Below, one piece after another: positions 1 through 8,037 of a DNA stretch of 64,000 bases; the first letter of the stretch is position 1, and each line of letters begins with the position of its first letter. The notes below the pieces were generated by a model. That model was not told the DNA's origin, did no database searches, and saw only the letters and a list, made by a program, of their open reading frames with translations. Source of the DNA: JASJBU01 sp963790775 (lineage in GTDB: Bacteria > Pseudomonadota > Gammaproteobacteria > Chromatiales > Chromatiaceae); NCBI GenBank assembly GCA_963790775.1, contig CAWBPR010000015.1, forward strand, positions 1 through 64,000, read 5' to 3'. A program made the position numbers and the translations under genes.

Positions 1-554
1 GTGTTTCCCAATTCATGATGGCCGCCGTCCAGCGCGCCTGAAAGGTTTTCAGACTCGACTGGAGGTCACTGCATTGTCTGGATCGATTTCGGCCAGACGC
101 GCAGATAGTACCGTGGCCGCCTGAGGATGTTTCCAGGATCCAGATGCACATCGGGATTTCCTTGGGCATGGATGTCACCTTCGCTGCGATCAACCTTTCG
201 GCACATCCAACAGTGCGACCTGGTCAGCCGCCATCGATGACCGGGCTTTCCCGGGAATACCTTGGGGTTGCTTGCACGCCGCAACAGCAGCGGCAACCAC
301 CCTGCCTCCAAATCGGCACCACTGCAAATGAGCATGTCCGCTTTGCGCAGCTTGGCTATCAGCGAAGGCCTGGCCTGGATATGATGTGGGTCCTGCCCTG
401 CCGTCGTCGCCGAGAATGCCGTGATCCGCCCACCGCCGATCTCCTCGGCAAGCGCCTTCCATTCCGGCTCACAGCTAAACACAGTGACCTCTGCGACAGC
501 CGATTCCATGCAAAGGAGCATCAGGAGCAGCAGCCAATAGTGTGGTTTCGTCAT
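1..554 (-). pseudogene. Frameshifted ZnuA/TroA-type zinc ABC transporter substrate-binding protein (partial)
   Basis: The first 90 or so codons read as a signal peptide followed by the typical start of a periplasmic zinc/manganese-binding lipoprotein-like fold, including a DPHHIQARPSLI stretch, where the histidines would be metal ligands, and GADLEAGWLPLLL. After PGKPG (near 245) the family-like sequence continues in another frame as MAADQVALLDVPK, returns to the first frame as VDRSEGDIHAQGNPDVHLDP, then switches again for ATVLSARLAEIDPDNA and once more for SDLQSSLKTFQARW, running off the left edge. Four frame changes in about 550 bases therefore break one recognisable gene. It starts 9 bases after the upstream beta-barrel gene on the same strand, so the two probably form an operon. 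The start at 554 has a GAGGGG ribosome site. Either a real pseudogene or indel errors in the assembly. Confidence 0.75.
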
Positions 555-563
555 GGCCGCCCC

Positions 564-1985
564 TCAGTACTTGTGAGCGCCATGGGCGCCCAGCGTCATG
601 ATGTACTGAAGCAGGAACTGATCGTCTGCATCACCCGACCGCGAGTGATCCCTTGCATACTGCACCCGCAAGCGACTGAATTCGCTGTGTGAATAATCCG
701 CCATCAGCGTCCAACGCCAGGGGTCATAACCGCCCAGCAGACTGGATTCATCAAGGATGTCGTCGTCTGCCTCGCCCGAGGTGTTGCTGACTACCCGAAG
801 ATTGTTATCACTCCAGAGCTTGTCGTAACGAAGGCCAGCACGCCAGCGGGGCATGAATTGATAGATGCCCTGCGCATAGACACCCTGCTGGGTTCCGTCA
901 TATGGAAGTATGGCTTCGCCTATATCATCCGCGAAGGTCACCATTCCATCCTCGTCCCGGTGGAAGTACTCGGTCTGGAAAACGAAGTTCCGAGTACGCG
1001 CATCGCCGTTTGGCGCCCATTTCCAAACGAAGTCCAGCGCCGTCAGATTACTGTCCCCGGCAAAGCTGAAGATTTCATCTGCGTGCCCGGTATGCGCATG
1101 TCCGGCCTGACGGTCATTCGGTTCTGCACGCATAAGCGAAAGGCCAACCCGGAAACTGTTACTCGCGCCGACATCGGCCCCAAGGCGGGCAAAGTAATTT
1201 TGTGCGCCACCTAGAAACTTGCTGCCATCACCGCCGGCGGGGAAACGCTCTCCACGCAACGCCTCCACGCCAAACTCCATGAAGGTATCGGTCGGGGCGA
1301 GCCAGGTCAGGCGCAGGCCATCATCACGGTATTGCTGCCCGAGGAACGCCTGGCTGGTCAGCGGTGCATCGGCGAAGTCCCAGGCGTGAGTGTGCTTGGT
1401 GTTGGTATAGCCGGTTTCCGCAAAGAACCGACCTATACGGAGACCGAATCCCGCTGGCAGGTTCAAAGCGTCAACGAAGGCCTCTTCGAGATCGACCTCC
1501 GTACTGCCCTCCTCCTCATGTAGCCCGATCGTTGTCTGGGCGAAAAACCAGTCATCCACATTGGCCGATGCAGTCAGTTCTGTCTCGGTGAGACTCAGAC
1601 CTTCAGGTTTGAGCCCGGCCTCCCCGCCGACCTGGAAGCCCGGTAAGGCCCAGTCGTCCGGGTCGAGTGAATAACTAGCGGCGCTTCCCTGGACCACAAG
1701 AGAGATAGCTGGGTTGAATGCACTGTCGCCCCGACCATCGAACTCCGGCTTCTTGGCTTCTACTGCAACCCGGGTGGCGGAATCTGCTTTGCTTTCGGCA
1801 ACTGCGGCCTTCTCTTCCGCATCCTTTATACGTGCTTCCAGCGCGCCGATGCGGGCTTCATATTCGTGTTTCATTTGTTGAAGCATCTGTTTCAGCTCAG
1901 CAACATCGTTACTATTGGATGGATACGCCGAAATGGGAATAGCAAGCGCAGCGGTTATCCCTGCGCAAAGGAAATAGTTCTTCAT
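564..1985 (-). CDS. Outer-membrane beta-barrel protein, porin-like, next to zinc-binding protein gene
   Basis: The 473-residue product has an N-terminal signal peptide (residues 1-20), then a coiled-coil-forming segment rich in E, K and A (about 28-75), then a long region of alternating aromatic and hydrophobic residues typical of an outer-membrane barrel, ending LGAHGAHKY. The layout of short coiled coil plus barrel is shared with trimeric porins and with proteins often found beside ZnuA genes. A histidine-rich loop (HAHTGHADE, around 295) could bind metal. A strong GGAGGT ribosome site lies before the ATG at 1985. It is followed within 9 bases by the ZnuA-like gene. I infer a role in passing zinc or a zinc complex across the outer membrane; the transport substrate is not shown by sequence. 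Confidence 0.6.
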   Translation of the reverse strand: MKNYFLCAGITAALAIPISAYPSNSNDVAELKQMLQQMKHEYEARIGALEARIKDAEEKAAVAESKADSATRVAVEAKKPEFDGRGDSAFNPAISLVVQGSAASYSLDPDDWALPGFQVGGEAGLKPEGLSLTETELTASANVDDWFFAQTTIGLHEEEGSTEVDLEEAFVDALNLPAGFGLRIGRFFAETGYTNTKHTHAWDFADAPLTSQAFLGQQYRDDGLRLTWLAPTDTFMEFGVEALRGERFPAGGDGSKFLGGAQNYFARLGADVGASNSFRVGLSLMRAEPNDRQAGHAHTGHADEIFSFAGDSNLTALDFVWKWAPNGDARTRNFVFQTEYFHRDEDGMVTFADDIGEAILPYDGTQQGVYAQGIYQFMPRWRAGLRYDKLWSDNNLRVVSNTSGEADDDILDESSLLGGYDPWRWTLMADYSHSEFSRLRVQYARDHSRSGDADDQFLLQYIMTLGAHGAHKY

Positions 1986-2044
1986 GGATGTACCTCCAAC
2001 GACAACAAACGGCCCGGTGAACAGTCACCGGAGATCAATAACAA

Positions 2045-2338
2045 TCAGACGTTTGTTTTTCGTAGAGGCGGTGCGCGGGGCCGGTAAGAAAGGGGGCAGG
2101 TGGTAGCGGCAATGGCAACCGAGGCAGGCAACGCCGCCTTGTCATCCGATTTCACACAGACGTCATGTACTGTGCTGGCAACCGCATGTTCAAGCGCTCC
2201 CCCAGCGAGGCAAATCTCGCATGTTTCGTTGTCAGTATCGGAAAGATGATCAATGGAATGCAGCTGAAGAAACAACTGCGATATCAGGATGAGCAGCGCG
2301 CACAATAACCGGTTTAAAGGGGACAATGTCTCCTTCAC
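2045..2338 (-). CDS. Small secreted or membrane-anchored protein, unknown function
   Basis: The 97-residue product has a hydrophobic N-terminus (LLCALLILISQLFLQL) followed by a CEIC pair, several histidines and a C-terminal Arg/Pro-rich tail ending RAPPLRKTNV. Small proteins with an N-terminal anchor, a CxxC pair and an RAPP tail are common beside metal-uptake or heavy-metal genes, but I cannot name a family with certainty. The start is a GTG at 2338 with no clear ribosome site; a TTG at 2326 preceded by AAGGAG is an alternative. It lies just upstream of the beta-barrel gene on the same strand and divergent from the PepSY gene, so it may be the first gene of the zinc-related operon. Confidence 0.45.
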   Translation of the reverse strand: MKETLSPLNRLLCALLILISQLFLQLHSIDHLSDTDNETCEICLAGGALEHAVASTVHDVCVKSDDKAALPASVAIAATTCPLSYRPRAPPLRKTNV

Positions 2339-2352
2339 CTGGAAAGCTTGTT

Positions 2353-2368
2353 TTCAGTTTTAATTCAG
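2353..2368 (+). promoter_or_regulatory. Direct repeat TTCAG-N6-TTCAG, candidate response-regulator site
   Basis: TTCAG occurs at 2353 and again at 2364, an 11-base period, inside TTTCAGTTTTAATTCAGCT. Almost the same 19-base string recurs at 5882-5900 before the SHP gene. Direct half-sites at one helical turn are typical of OmpR/PhoB-type regulators. It is about 75 bases upstream of the PepSY gene. Confidence 0.45.
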
Positions 2369-2441
2369 CTGCCTATCTCATACTGCACCCACGGTCGCTC
2401 CTTCGACCACCAGACAACACCGCTCTATGGGAGATTTAATC

Positions 2442-2813
2442 ATGAAGACTTCACATACTATTTTCGCTATCGCACTGACTGCTGCCACCCTGGGCTGTAG
2501 CGCAATTGCCGCATCCTCTGCCGCTGACAGGGCAAGCGTTAGAGCCGACTGGCTGGCAATCCCCGCCATCTATGAAAAAGTGAACGCCGCCGGTTACAAG
2601 GACATCCATGAGATCGAGCGAGAGCGTCGTGGCTATGACGTCGAAGCTTATGACAGCAACGGTGACCGGGTCGAACTTTTTGTCGATCCGATCAACGGCG
2701 AAGTGCTCGATGTTCGCGTCACGAAGGACAAGTCCGACAAGTATCGTGACCAGCGTTCCTCGAACAAGCGTGATCGTGACAACGACCGCTACAGCAACAA
2801 TGCCAAACGCTAA
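2442..2813 (+). CDS. Periplasmic PepSY-domain protein
   Basis: The 123-residue product has a signal peptide (MKTSHTIFAIALTAATLGCSAIA) and a single PepSY-like domain at about residues 37-85, with the WLAIPAIYEKVNAAGYKDIHEIERE and VELFVDPINGEVL elements usual for this fold, then a charged Lys/Arg/Asp-rich tail. PepSY proteins of this size commonly sit beside ferric-reductase or cytochrome b561 genes and QseBC/PmrAB-type two-component systems. Here a ferric-reductase-like gene follows after 85 bases. I chose the ATG at 2442 because GGGAG precedes it; an in-frame ATG at 2427 lacks a ribosome site. Confidence 0.75.
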   Translation: MKTSHTIFAIALTAATLGCSAIAASSAADRASVRADWLAIPAIYEKVNAAGYKDIHEIERERRGYDVEAYDSNGDRVELFVDPINGEVLDVRVTKDKSDKYRDQRSSNKRDRDNDRYSNNAKR

Positions 2814-2820
2814 GTACTGA

Positions 2821-2872
2821 GGAGTCACCCCGCCCCGTAACGCGTAGGGCGGCAAGCTCCCGCTCTGACTCC
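2821..2872. other. Two-tier inverted repeat between PepSY and reductase genes
   Basis: An outer stem GGAGTCA/TGACTCC (2821-2827 with 2866-2872) encloses an inner stem CCGCCC/GGGCGG (2830-2835 with 2847-2852). No U-run follows, so it is not a standard terminator. It could stabilise or attenuate the mRNA between the two genes, or be a repeat relic. Confidence 0.4.
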
Positions 2873-2898
2873 CCATTATCCATGCGAATAGGCTCATC

Positions 2899-4215
2899 AT
2901 GAAGACTATCCTTGCCGGTTTTGTTGCCATCGTTGCCCTTGCCTGGGGCGTCGAGATGCTCTCACCCGATCACACGGCGGCAGGCTCCCTGCCGTGGACC
3001 ATCTACCTTGAGAGTCTCTTCCTGACCGGCCTGCTTTCCATCGCCCTGATGTCGCTGGCGATGATGCTCTCCACCCGCCCCGCCTGGCTGGAACAACCGC
3101 TCGGCGGCATGGACCGTATCTATCGTTTGCACAAATGGAGCGGCATCCTAGCCGTCGTCTTTGCCGCCTCACACTGGCTGCTGGAGATGTCGGACGATCT
3201 GTTCAAGGCGCTGGCCGGCCGCGGCGGCCGTATCAAGGAAGATGAGCTTTCGGCCTTCGCCGAACCGCTGCGCGACCTGGGCGAAGCGCTGGGCGAATGG
3301 GCCTTCTATGTGCTGCTGGCGCTGCTCGCGCTGACCCTGTGGAAGCAGTTCTCATACCGCCTGTGGCGGCCGTTGCACCGGGCGATGCCGGTGCTCTATC
3401 TGCTGCTGGTTTTCCATTCGGTGGTGCTCGCCCCGGCCGCTTACTGGAGTCAGCCCATCGGGCTGCTGCTCGCCGTGCTGTTCACCGCCGGCAGCATCGC
3501 CAGTGTGCAGTCGCTAACCGGTCGCATCGGCCGTAAGCGTCGCGCAAGCGGCTCTGTGGTCGCAGTGCGCAGTCCGAGCCACGATATCATCGAGGTGAGC
3601 TGTCGCCTTGACGGAAAATGGCACGGTCACCAGCCCGGTCAGTTTGCCTTCGTGACCTTCGACGCTGGCGAGGGCGCTCACCCCTTCACCATCGCCAGTG
3701 CCGACCTTGGCGACCATACTGTCACCTTCGCTATCAAGGCACTCGGTGACTATACCCGCACCCTGGCCCGTAAACTTGCCGAGGGTAGCCCGGTGGAGGT
3801 CGAAGGGCCTTACGGCCGCTTCGAACTATCCCGTACCAACAATCGTGCCCGCCAAATCTGGGTGGCAGGTGGCATCGGCATCACCCCGTTCATTGCCTGG
3901 CTCGAGTCTCTGCAGGTTGAGCAGGCCACCGAGGTCTCTGCCGACTTGCATTACAGTGTGCGTGACCGTGAGGCCGACCCGTTCGTTGAGCGCCTGCAAA
4001 GCCTGTGTGCGACTCTGCCCAAGGTGCAGTTGCATGTGTACGACAAGCACAGCGGCCCGCTAAATGCCGACACACTGGCAGCAGAGCTGAACGAGACAAG
4101 ACGGGCGGAGGTGTGGTTCTGCGGTCCGCGCGGTTTTGCCGATGCCCTGCGTGATGGGCTGCAAGCTTTCGCTGGCCGAGTACGTTTTCATCAGGAGGCG
4201 TTCGAGATGCGCTAG
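2899..4215 (+). CDS. Ferric-reductase-like transmembrane flavocytochrome (FNR-type)
   Basis: The 438-residue product starts with about six membrane helices (residues 1-205) carrying paired histidines in HKWSG, SHWLLE, HRAMP and FHSVV, as expected for two b hemes in the ferric-reductase/NADPH-oxidase fold. A ferredoxin-reductase module follows: an FAD-binding beta barrel with HPFTIAS (about 255) and a nucleotide-binding half with GGIGITPF (about 325) and a CGP motif near the C-terminus. It probably moves electrons from cytoplasmic NAD(P)H through FAD and heme to an acceptor across the inner membrane. It is in line with the PepSY gene and the cytochrome genes downstream. The electron acceptor cannot be read from sequence. 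Confidence 0.8.
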   Translation: MKTILAGFVAIVALAWGVEMLSPDHTAAGSLPWTIYLESLFLTGLLSIALMSLAMMLSTRPAWLEQPLGGMDRIYRLHKWSGILAVVFAASHWLLEMSDDLFKALAGRGGRIKEDELSAFAEPLRDLGEALGEWAFYVLLALLALTLWKQFSYRLWRPLHRAMPVLYLLLVFHSVVLAPAAYWSQPIGLLLAVLFTAGSIASVQSLTGRIGRKRRASGSVVAVRSPSHDIIEVSCRLDGKWHGHQPGQFAFVTFDAGEGAHPFTIASADLGDHTVTFAIKALGDYTRTLARKLAEGSPVEVEGPYGRFELSRTNNRARQIWVAGGIGITPFIAWLESLQVEQATEVSADLHYSVRDREADPFVERLQSLCATLPKVQLHVYDKHSGPLNADTLAAELNETRRAEVWFCGPRGFADALRDGLQAFAGRVRFHQEAFEMR

Positions 4216-4272
4216 GCATTCCGGCGTACTTAACCTCCGCAATAAATTCTGGTTCGCTGCTTCTAATCGAAC

Positions 4273-4289
4273 CTTAACCATGGCTTAAA
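4273..4289 (+). promoter_or_regulatory. CTTAAC-N5-CTTAAA direct repeat, PmrA/QseB-like box
   Basis: CTTAAC at 4273 and CTTAAA at 4284 are spaced by exactly one turn. This matches the known PmrA/QseB-family consensus of two CTTAA half-sites with a 5-base spacer. A related copy lies at 7168. The 40 bases after both copies are also alike and share TGTCTTCAGGT, suggesting a duplicated promoter. It probably drives the small membrane gene at 4371 and the cytochrome genes. Confidence 0.55.
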
Positions 4290-4370
4290 TTCCGTATCAG
4301 CGTGTCTTCAGGTCGGGGGGCTTACGCTAAAACCGTGCTAATCAATAATCCGATTAATAAGCGAATAGAG

Positions 4371-4643
4371 ATGAAACGCATAAACAAATTATTGATGGTA
4401 GTAACACTAGTATCACTTGTCATCAGCTTCATGTCTTTTGGAATTTCTGTCATAGGCGGTCTGATCGACAGTACAGTCCTGATACTGTTTTGGTATCTTG
4501 GCCTAGCTGGACTCTGGGCGATACTGATGACATCTGTTATTGCCATCGGAGTCTTCTTTTTCGATTCTATCGGCAAGCATTTTCAATCCAATTCCTACCG
4601 ATTAAAGGGGCATGGACACCACTCCCCACATGGAGTGATTTAA
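4371..4643 (+). CDS. Small two-helix membrane protein, unknown function
   Basis: The 90-residue product has two clear membrane helices (about residues 8-30 and 38-65) and a histidine-rich tail, HGHHSPHGV. I recognise no family. The ATG at 4371 begins MKRINKLL, a normal membrane-protein start; the open frame extends upstream to 4302 but that part has no hydrophobic character and lies in the promoter region. It sits 42 bases before the cytochrome b gene and is likely in its operon. The His-rich tail could bind metal or heme, which is speculation. Confidence 0.5.
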   Translation: MKRINKLLMVVTLVSLVISFMSFGISVIGGLIDSTVLILFWYLGLAGLWAILMTSVIAIGVFFFDSIGKHFQSNSYRLKGHGHHSPHGVI

Positions 4644-4685
4644 CTTTCGACAGTACTGGCAAGGTATGTTTTTGAGGTTAATCAA

Positions 4686-5849
4686 ATGGCTCAACGGAAA
4701 AGAAACGGTGGTGTACGAGAAACAAAAGTGAGGGTGTGGGATATCCCTATCCGGCTGTTTCATTGGACCCTGGCGAGCTGCTTCGTAATAGCCTGGCTCA
4801 CTCTCGATAATCGTTATCTGGAAGTACATGTTTTTGCCGGTTACCTGATGGGCGGACTGATTTTATTCCGTCTTCTGTGGGGTTTCATCGGCGGCCCTTA
4901 TGCCCGTTTCCGTGACTTCGCCTTCAATTATTCTAAGGTACAGAATTACCTGAAAGATGTACTGAATAAACACCCGCCTCGCTTTCTCGGCCATAACCCG
5001 GCCGGTAGCTGGGCCATTTATCTACTGCTGGGTCTGGGCCTGTCAATCGTCATTACCGGTCTGCTTACCTTTGGCGGTGAAGAACGGCATGGCCCCCTTG
5101 CCGGATTACTGAACTTTCCGCAGGGACGTTTTGCTCATGAGCTTCATGAATGGCTGTCCTGGCTGATGCTGGGGGTGGTTATTATTCATGTGATGGGTGT
5201 CCTGGTAGAGGGCATGTTGCATCGAGAGAACCTGGTGGTTTCCATGCTAACCGGCTTCAAATCCTCCGCAGCCGGCGCGATGTCTACTCTTTCCCACTGG
5301 AAGGTCAGTGCCACCATGCTGGTTGCCATTATCACTGCCGGTTCGTTCTGGTTTCAGGGCCATCTAACAGAAACACCGGAGCAGCTCTACCAGCCGTTTC
5401 ATGGTCCGGCACTACCCGATAACTCGCTTTGGCGTGAAGAGTGCGGCGCTTGCCATCTCGCCTTCCATCCCAGTCTATTACCTGCACGCTCCTGGAGAGT
5501 CATGATGCAGGAACAGGCATCTCATTTCGGAGAAGATCTTTCTCTGGAAAAGGATACTGTGAAAAAAATCGAAACCTTCCTGGTAGAAAATGCGGCCGAA
5601 CAGGGATTGACCGAAGCGGCCTGGAAAATTAATCGCAGCATACCGCAGACAGAAATTTTGTTACGAATCACAGAGGCCCCTTACTGGATCAAAAAACACG
5701 AGGAGATATCTGATGCGGCATGGAAGCACCCAAAGGTCAATGGCAAGGTTGATTGTGCAGCCTGCCATATCGATGCCGCCGCAGGCACTTTTGAAGATGC
5801 CGCCATGCATCTACCGGATGATGTTAAAGCAACGGTAACAAGCGAGTAA
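4686..5849 (+). CDS. Cytochrome b561-type membrane protein fused to diheme cytochrome c
   Basis: The 387-residue product begins with a cytochrome b domain (about 15-190) holding four helices with histidines in LFHWTL, EVHVFAGY, ELHEWLSW and IIHVMG. After a fifth helix (about 205-222) a periplasmic cytochrome c domain follows with two heme sites, CGACH (about 254) and CAACH (about 358). The c domain matches the DHC family, and a separate DHC is encoded at 6407. In Rhodobacter the SHP operon encodes cytochrome b, DHC and SHP as separate proteins; here the first two are fused. It likely passes electrons from quinol to DHC and SHP. Confidence 0.85.
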   Translation: MAQRKRNGGVRETKVRVWDIPIRLFHWTLASCFVIAWLTLDNRYLEVHVFAGYLMGGLILFRLLWGFIGGPYARFRDFAFNYSKVQNYLKDVLNKHPPRFLGHNPAGSWAIYLLLGLGLSIVITGLLTFGGEERHGPLAGLLNFPQGRFAHELHEWLSWLMLGVVIIHVMGVLVEGMLHRENLVVSMLTGFKSSAAGAMSTLSHWKVSATMLVAIITAGSFWFQGHLTETPEQLYQPFHGPALPDNSLWREECGACHLAFHPSLLPARSWRVMMQEQASHFGEDLSLEKDTVKKIETFLVENAAEQGLTEAAWKINRSIPQTEILLRITEAPYWIKKHEEISDAAWKHPKVNGKVDCAACHIDAAAGTFEDAAMHLPDDVKATVTSE

Positions 5850-5882
5850 GGATGATTATTTATACCATAGATAACCGTTTCT

Positions 5883-5908
5883 TTCAGTTTCAATTCAGCT
5901 CTCTTCAG
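5883..5908 (+). promoter_or_regulatory. TTCAG repeats before SHP gene, candidate response-regulator site
   Basis: TTCAG occurs at 5883, 5894 and 5904 (periods 11 and 10). The first two form a string differing by one base from that at 2352-2370. It lies in the 125-base gap before the SHP gene, suggesting SHP has its own regulated promoter in common with the PepSY gene. Confidence 0.45.
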
Positions 5909-5974
5909 TAATCTTAATAGATAAGGATCTGTTGAATAATCAATTCTCCTTAAACAAATAAATTCGAGGTTAAC

Positions 5975-6376
5975 ATGAAAAGAAAACTTATCGGCATTAC
6001 TGCATTGTTGCTAGCGATACCATTCTATGCTCAGGCCGATGCAGTATCAGAGCTGGAGGCGGAGTATCAGGCTCAGGGTGGAACTAACTTCAGCGCCGCG
6101 GCAGGAGAGGCCCTGTGGAACAAAGAGTTTGTCGATGCCAAGAAAGGTGACACTCGAAGCTGCACCACGTGCCACACTGCCGACTTGAAGCAATCAGGCA
6201 AACATACACAAACAGGCAAGGCCATTGAGCCCATGGCACCTACAGTAAATCCGAAACGTCTTACTGAAGTGAAACAAATCAAGAAGTGGTTCGTTCGTAA
6301 CTGCAAGTGGACTCTGGGGCGTGAATGTACTGTCCAAGAAAAAGGTGATTTTCTTGCCTATCTTAAGAACCTTTAA
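5975..6376 (+). CDS. SHP-type monoheme cytochrome c (DUF1924)
   Basis: The 133-residue product has a signal peptide (about 1-21, cut near YAQA-DA) and one heme-binding site, CTTCH (about 66). The C-terminal half, with KWFVRNCKWTLGRECT and a final helix FLAYLKNL, is characteristic of the SHP/DUF1924 family, whose members have a ligand that leaves the heme iron on reduction and can bind oxygen or nitric oxide. Length fits the family. It lies between a cytochrome b-DHC fusion and a second DHC gene, the known partner set of SHP. It probably acts in the periplasm as terminal electron acceptor or small-molecule-handling protein of the set. Confidence 0.85.
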   Translation: MKRKLIGITALLLAIPFYAQADAVSELEAEYQAQGGTNFSAAAGEALWNKEFVDAKKGDTRSCTTCHTADLKQSGKHTQTGKAIEPMAPTVNPKRLTEVKQIKKWFVRNCKWTLGRECTVQEKGDFLAYLKNL

Positions 6377-6406
6377 ACAACCGAACTTTGGATTGAGAGG
6401 TGTAAT

Positions 6407-6979
6407 ATGAAATCTAAATCATCAGTAGCATCCATGGTATTGTTGTCAGCTGCCCTGCTTGGAATGAGCAGTGAAGCATTCAGTGCTGATAATAAACCAG
6501 GCTTCTTCAGCCGCATGTTCGATGGAGCAAAAGCACCGGGCGTGGCACCAGTTAAAAACCCGCAATATCTGGAGGAGTGTGGCAGCTGTCACTTTCCTTA
6601 TCAGCCGGGCCTGCTACCAGCACGCTCATGGACAAAGGTAACGTCTGGGCTCGAGAATCATTTCGGAGAGAATGCAGAACTTCCACCTGAGGATGTCAAA
6701 AATATTACAGACTATCTGCTGAAGAATGCGGCCGACCATGCCAATTACAAGCGTTCGAAAAGGATCATGAGTTCCCTGCGTGCTGATGACGCTCCACTCC
6801 GAATTAGTGAAACGCCTTATTTTATCGAGAAGCATAATGAACTATCACACGCGATGGTGCAGGACAATCCCAAAGTCGGTTCGGTAAGTAGGTGTGGTGC
6901 TTGCCATACAAAGGCCGAAACGGGTTCTTTTAGTGAGTCAGAAATCCAGATTCCTGGCTTCGGTGCTTGGGAGGAGTAA
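6407..6979 (+). CDS. Periplasmic diheme cytochrome c (DHC)
   Basis: The 190-residue product has a signal peptide (cut about residue 27) and two heme sites, CGSCH (about 58) and CGACH (about 164), with LPARSW and a GSFSE segment after the last heme. The same layout occurs in the C-terminal half of the cytochrome b fusion at 4686, so the window carries two DHC paralogues. DHC is the known redox partner of SHP. GAGAGG about 10 bases upstream may be the ribosome site. It is 30 bases after SHP, so the two are very likely co-transcribed. Confidence 0.85.
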   Translation: MKSKSSVASMVLLSAALLGMSSEAFSADNKPGFFSRMFDGAKAPGVAPVKNPQYLEECGSCHFPYQPGLLPARSWTKVTSGLENHFGENAELPPEDVKNITDYLLKNAADHANYKRSKRIMSSLRADDAPLRISETPYFIEKHNELSHAMVQDNPKVGSVSRCGACHTKAETGSFSESEIQIPGFGAWEE

Positions 6980-7011
6980 TATAAAAGATCACTGCTATAG
7001 GCAGATCACCG

Positions 7012-7026
7012 ACCTATGACATAGGT
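7012..7026. promoter_or_regulatory. Perfect palindrome after the DHC gene
   Basis: ACCTATGACATAGGT is a perfect 7-1-7 palindrome. No U-run follows. It may be an operator for a gene that is no longer present, or chance. Confidence 0.25.
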
Positions 7027-7154
7027 GTTAAATAGATGTGGGAATACTGACCGGCAAAAATTGCATTGGAACAGTGGAAAATAGCCTTCCATCTGTTAGT
7101 ACTACTAACCATGCTAAAAATATTTTAAAGATTCTACCGGGACCTGGTTCCTCC

Positions 7155-7185
7155 CTTAAATCAGAACCTTAACATCAGCTTTAAC
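7155..7185 (+). promoter_or_regulatory. PmrA/QseB-like box copy with no intact gene downstream
   Basis: CTTAAA at 7155, CTTAAC at 7168 and CTTTAA at 7179 form repeats; the last two are 11 bases apart. The following sequence shares TGTCTTCAGGT with the copy near 4306. Downstream there are only gene remnants, so the original target appears to have been lost. Confidence 0.4.
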
Positions 7186-7331
7186 TCCATATATGCATGT
7201 CTTCAGGTTGTGGCGCGTAGATTGGAATACCGGGAACAGATTACTTAACTACAGGAGCACCGTTTGTTCAGTCGAAGCAAAATTCAGCCAATCGTGAACA
7301 AGATATGTACACTGTCACCCGAAACCTTGGA

Positions 7332-7525
7332 TTACTGAATATGCTTCATCGTAATCATACCGCGCAACTGGAAGGCATCGTTGACCATCAGGATCTTCTC
7401 GATCCGGTTGGCCTGAAGCTTGGCGATCAGCGCCTCCTGCCCTTCGCCCTCCTTGACCGTGATCGGGCGAACCTTGGGGGTCATGATGGCAGAGACCGGC
7501 TCGTTCATGCGGGTCTCGAAGTGAA
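7332..7525 (-). pseudogene. Fragment of an IMP dehydrogenase-like CBS domain
   Basis: The frame from FETRMNEPVSAIM to GMITMKHIQ matches the CBS region of IMP dehydrogenase. About half of 58 residues are identical by eye to the intact guaB in this window, with RIEKILMVNDAFQLRGMIT nearly the same. The catalytic barrel on both sides is missing and the frame stops after KHIQ. Its divergence from the local guaB suggests a foreign source. It joins directly to a PilJ fragment at about 7525. Confidence 0.65.
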
Positions 7526-7800
7526 GCGTGCAACGTTTGTTCAAACACCCTGACGAATTGCCCCCATTCAGCCAGCACATTACTCCCGACGTTTCCCTCA
7601 ACCACCTGCCGCTCAACCATCAAAAGGGCCTTCGGCATTTGCTGGGAAAGCATGCGCTGGCGACCCGCAACATTGATCTGTACCAAAAGCGCCTCGAGCT
7701 GAGCAGAGATCCTGAAATTCACCACCAACAGCGCAATGTCAAAAACAGCACCATTAGCAGGGGCACAAACAACGGCCGCTATTTACTTGACAATAAACCT
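7526..7800 (-). pseudogene. Fragment of PilJ-type (type IV pili chemoreceptor N-terminal) domain
   Basis: INVAGRQRMLSQQMPKALLMVE is the signature of the PilJ/NIT-like sensor segment found in chemoreceptors, diguanylate cyclases and NarX-type kinases. The preceding membrane helix can be read only with a frame change (LLMVLFLTL, then LLVVNFRISAQLEALL). The fragment has no start and breaks into the guaB fragment at its C-terminal side. It is a relic; the original output domain is unknown. Confidence 0.55.
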
Positions 7801-8037
7801 ATACACTGCAACGCGAACGATGGAGAAAATACTAAATCGAACGGTCCAAGTCATTTCAAGCTAAAGGCAATAGCCGAGCCAGCTCGGCGGATAGTTTGTT
7901 AACCTTATTAATAACGCGTTAAAAATTATACACTGACACTAGTCATTTAGTCGAAAACGACCAATCTGCTGCACTCATAAAGGCGTAAGCATAGGCAGGC
8001 CGAACCGCATCTTTTCGTAAACTGCAACCCACTAATC

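Noticed and set aside
2339..2441. Zur box between the zinc-type block and PepSY gene
   Set aside because: I looked for a GTTATAATATAAC-like palindrome and found none; zinc control stays unproven.
7305..7902. Plus-strand frames over the PilJ-guaB remnants
   Set aside because: They are the complement of recognisable minus-strand fragments.
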